15,175 nucleotides of DNA. Origin: Hydrogenophilales bacterium RIFOXYD1_FULL_62_11 (GTDB lineage Bacteria; Pseudomonadota; Gammaproteobacteria; Burkholderiales; Thiobacillaceae). The position numbers and the translations under genes are program-made. The DNA lies in assembly GCA_001802655.1 (NCBI GenBank), contig MGZO01000106.1, positions 2,714-17,888 of the forward strand. Reading direction: 5' to 3'. Positions 14,530 to 15,175 of this stretch are shown in pieces. Position 1 is the first letter of the stretch. Each line of letters begins with the position of its first letter. A model generated the notes under the pieces. That model was given only the letters and a program-made list of their open reading frames with translations, was not told the DNA's origin and made no database searches.

Positions 14530-15175
14530 TCAAAAATCAAACCGTTGCGCAAACAGCGCTGCAACCTTGTCGGGCGGCAACGGTTTGGCAACCACATACC
14601 CCTGAATCTCGTCACAGCCCTGCTTTTTCAGGAACGCGACCTGTTCGACCGTTTCCACCCCTTCTGCAACCACCCGCATATTGAGGGCATGCGACAGACG
14701 GATGATGGCATTGACGATCTCGGCGCCGTCGCTGTCCACCAGCACATCGTCGATAAAACTCTTGTCAATTTTCAGCGCATCGATCGGCATCCGTTTCAGC
14801 TGTCCGAGATTGGAATGCCCGGTGCCAAAGTCATCAATGTAAACATGGAACCCGCGTTGCCGCAGCGCGTCCAGCATGTCGAAGGTCCGCAACGGGTTTT
14901 CCATCGCCGCGCTTTCCGTCACCTCCAGCTGCAGATGCATGGCCTCCATCCCCGTGTCGGCCAGAATGGCATCAATGTCCTCGATCAGATGCGCATCGCT
15001 GAACTGTCGCGGTGACAGATTGATGGCAACCGGCGGCGGATTGAGGCCGGCATCGCGCCAGGCGATCCATTGTTCGCAGGTCGCCCGCGCCACCCAGCGC
15101 CCGAGCGGCATGATCAAACCGGTTTCCTCGGCCACCGGGATGAAACGGCTAGGCTCGATCATGCCACCCGATCGT
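14530..15175 (-). CDS. EAL-domain cyclic-di-GMP phosphodiesterase, C-terminal part (cut by window edge)
   Basis: About 214 residues are visible, and the reading frame stays open to the right edge. An internal ATG at 15160-15162 is therefore probably not the start. The visible part is most of an EAL domain. FIPVAEETGLI opens it; AINLSPRQF supplies the metal Asn; LEVTES a metal Glu. YIDDFGTGHSNL holds the Asp pair (codons at 14830-14835), KIDKSF the Lys, and AEGVET the Glu of loop 6. It ends QGYVVAKPLPPDKVAALF. The EAL signature itself lies beyond the window. All catalytic positions that can be seen are intact, so hydrolysis of cyclic-di-GMP to pGpG is likely. Sensor, GGDEF or membrane parts may precede it off the window. 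It is convergent with the small unknown gene. Confidence 0.9.
   Translation of the reverse strand, partial: RSGGMIEPSRFIPVAEETGLIMPLGRWVARATCEQWIAWRDAGLNPPPVAINLSPRQFSDAHLIEDIDAILADTGMEAMHLQLEVTESAAMENPLRTFDMLDALRQRGFHVYIDDFGTGHSNLGQLKRMPIDALKIDKSFIDDVLVDSDGAEIVNAIIRLSHALNMRVVAEGVETVEQVAFLKKQGCDEIQGYVVAKPLPPDKVAALFAQRFDF

Overview
The window looks like chromosomal DNA of a GC-rich Gram-negative bacterium. The supports are an outer-membrane beta-barrel gene, a lipoprotein, a membrane-anchored c-type cytochrome and strong AGGAGG-type ribosome binding sites. The succinylase-pathway lysine genes dapC and dapD lie side by side, an order I associate with Betaproteobacteria. That placement is an inference; there is no rRNA or tRNA to anchor it.

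Region 1 (59-6433, + strand) is a tightly packed four-gene cluster. It encodes a stand-alone autotransporter-type barrel, an exported Sel1-repeat/caspase-like protease, a membrane-anchored di-haem cytochrome c, and an unusual fusion of a papain-like (C1) protease with an alpha/beta hydrolase. Genes 1 and 2 share one base (TGATG). Gene 2 ends inside an ATGA that could also start gene 3. Three of the four products should face the periplasm or outer membrane. I do not recognise this set as a named system, and it is the most interesting part of the window.

Region 2 (6579-9160, + strand) follows after about 145 bases. It is a two-gene unit joined by an ATGA overlap: a uracil-DNA-glycosylase-superfamily protein and a 589-residue amidohydrolase with a C-terminal extension. 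Whether it belongs with region 1 cannot be decided from sequence alone. A convergent intergenic stretch (9161-9347) with small inverted repeats closes it.

Region 3 (9348-10638, - strand) encodes an EamA/DMT-type transporter followed by an overlapping VOC (glyoxalase-fold) gene. Divergent from it is region 4 (10688-13927, + strand): dapC, dapD, an M48 metalloprotease lipoprotein and a small three-helix membrane protein. These are housekeeping lysine/peptidoglycan precursor and envelope-maintenance genes. A perfect 9-bp hairpin separates dapD from the protease, and the last two genes overlap by one base.

Region 5 holds a small cytoplasmic protein of unknown function (14052-14441, +) and, convergent with it, the C-terminal part of an EAL-domain cyclic-di-GMP phosphodiesterase (14530 to the window edge, -). 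No CRISPR array, tRNA, rRNA, insertion sequence or integrase was seen.
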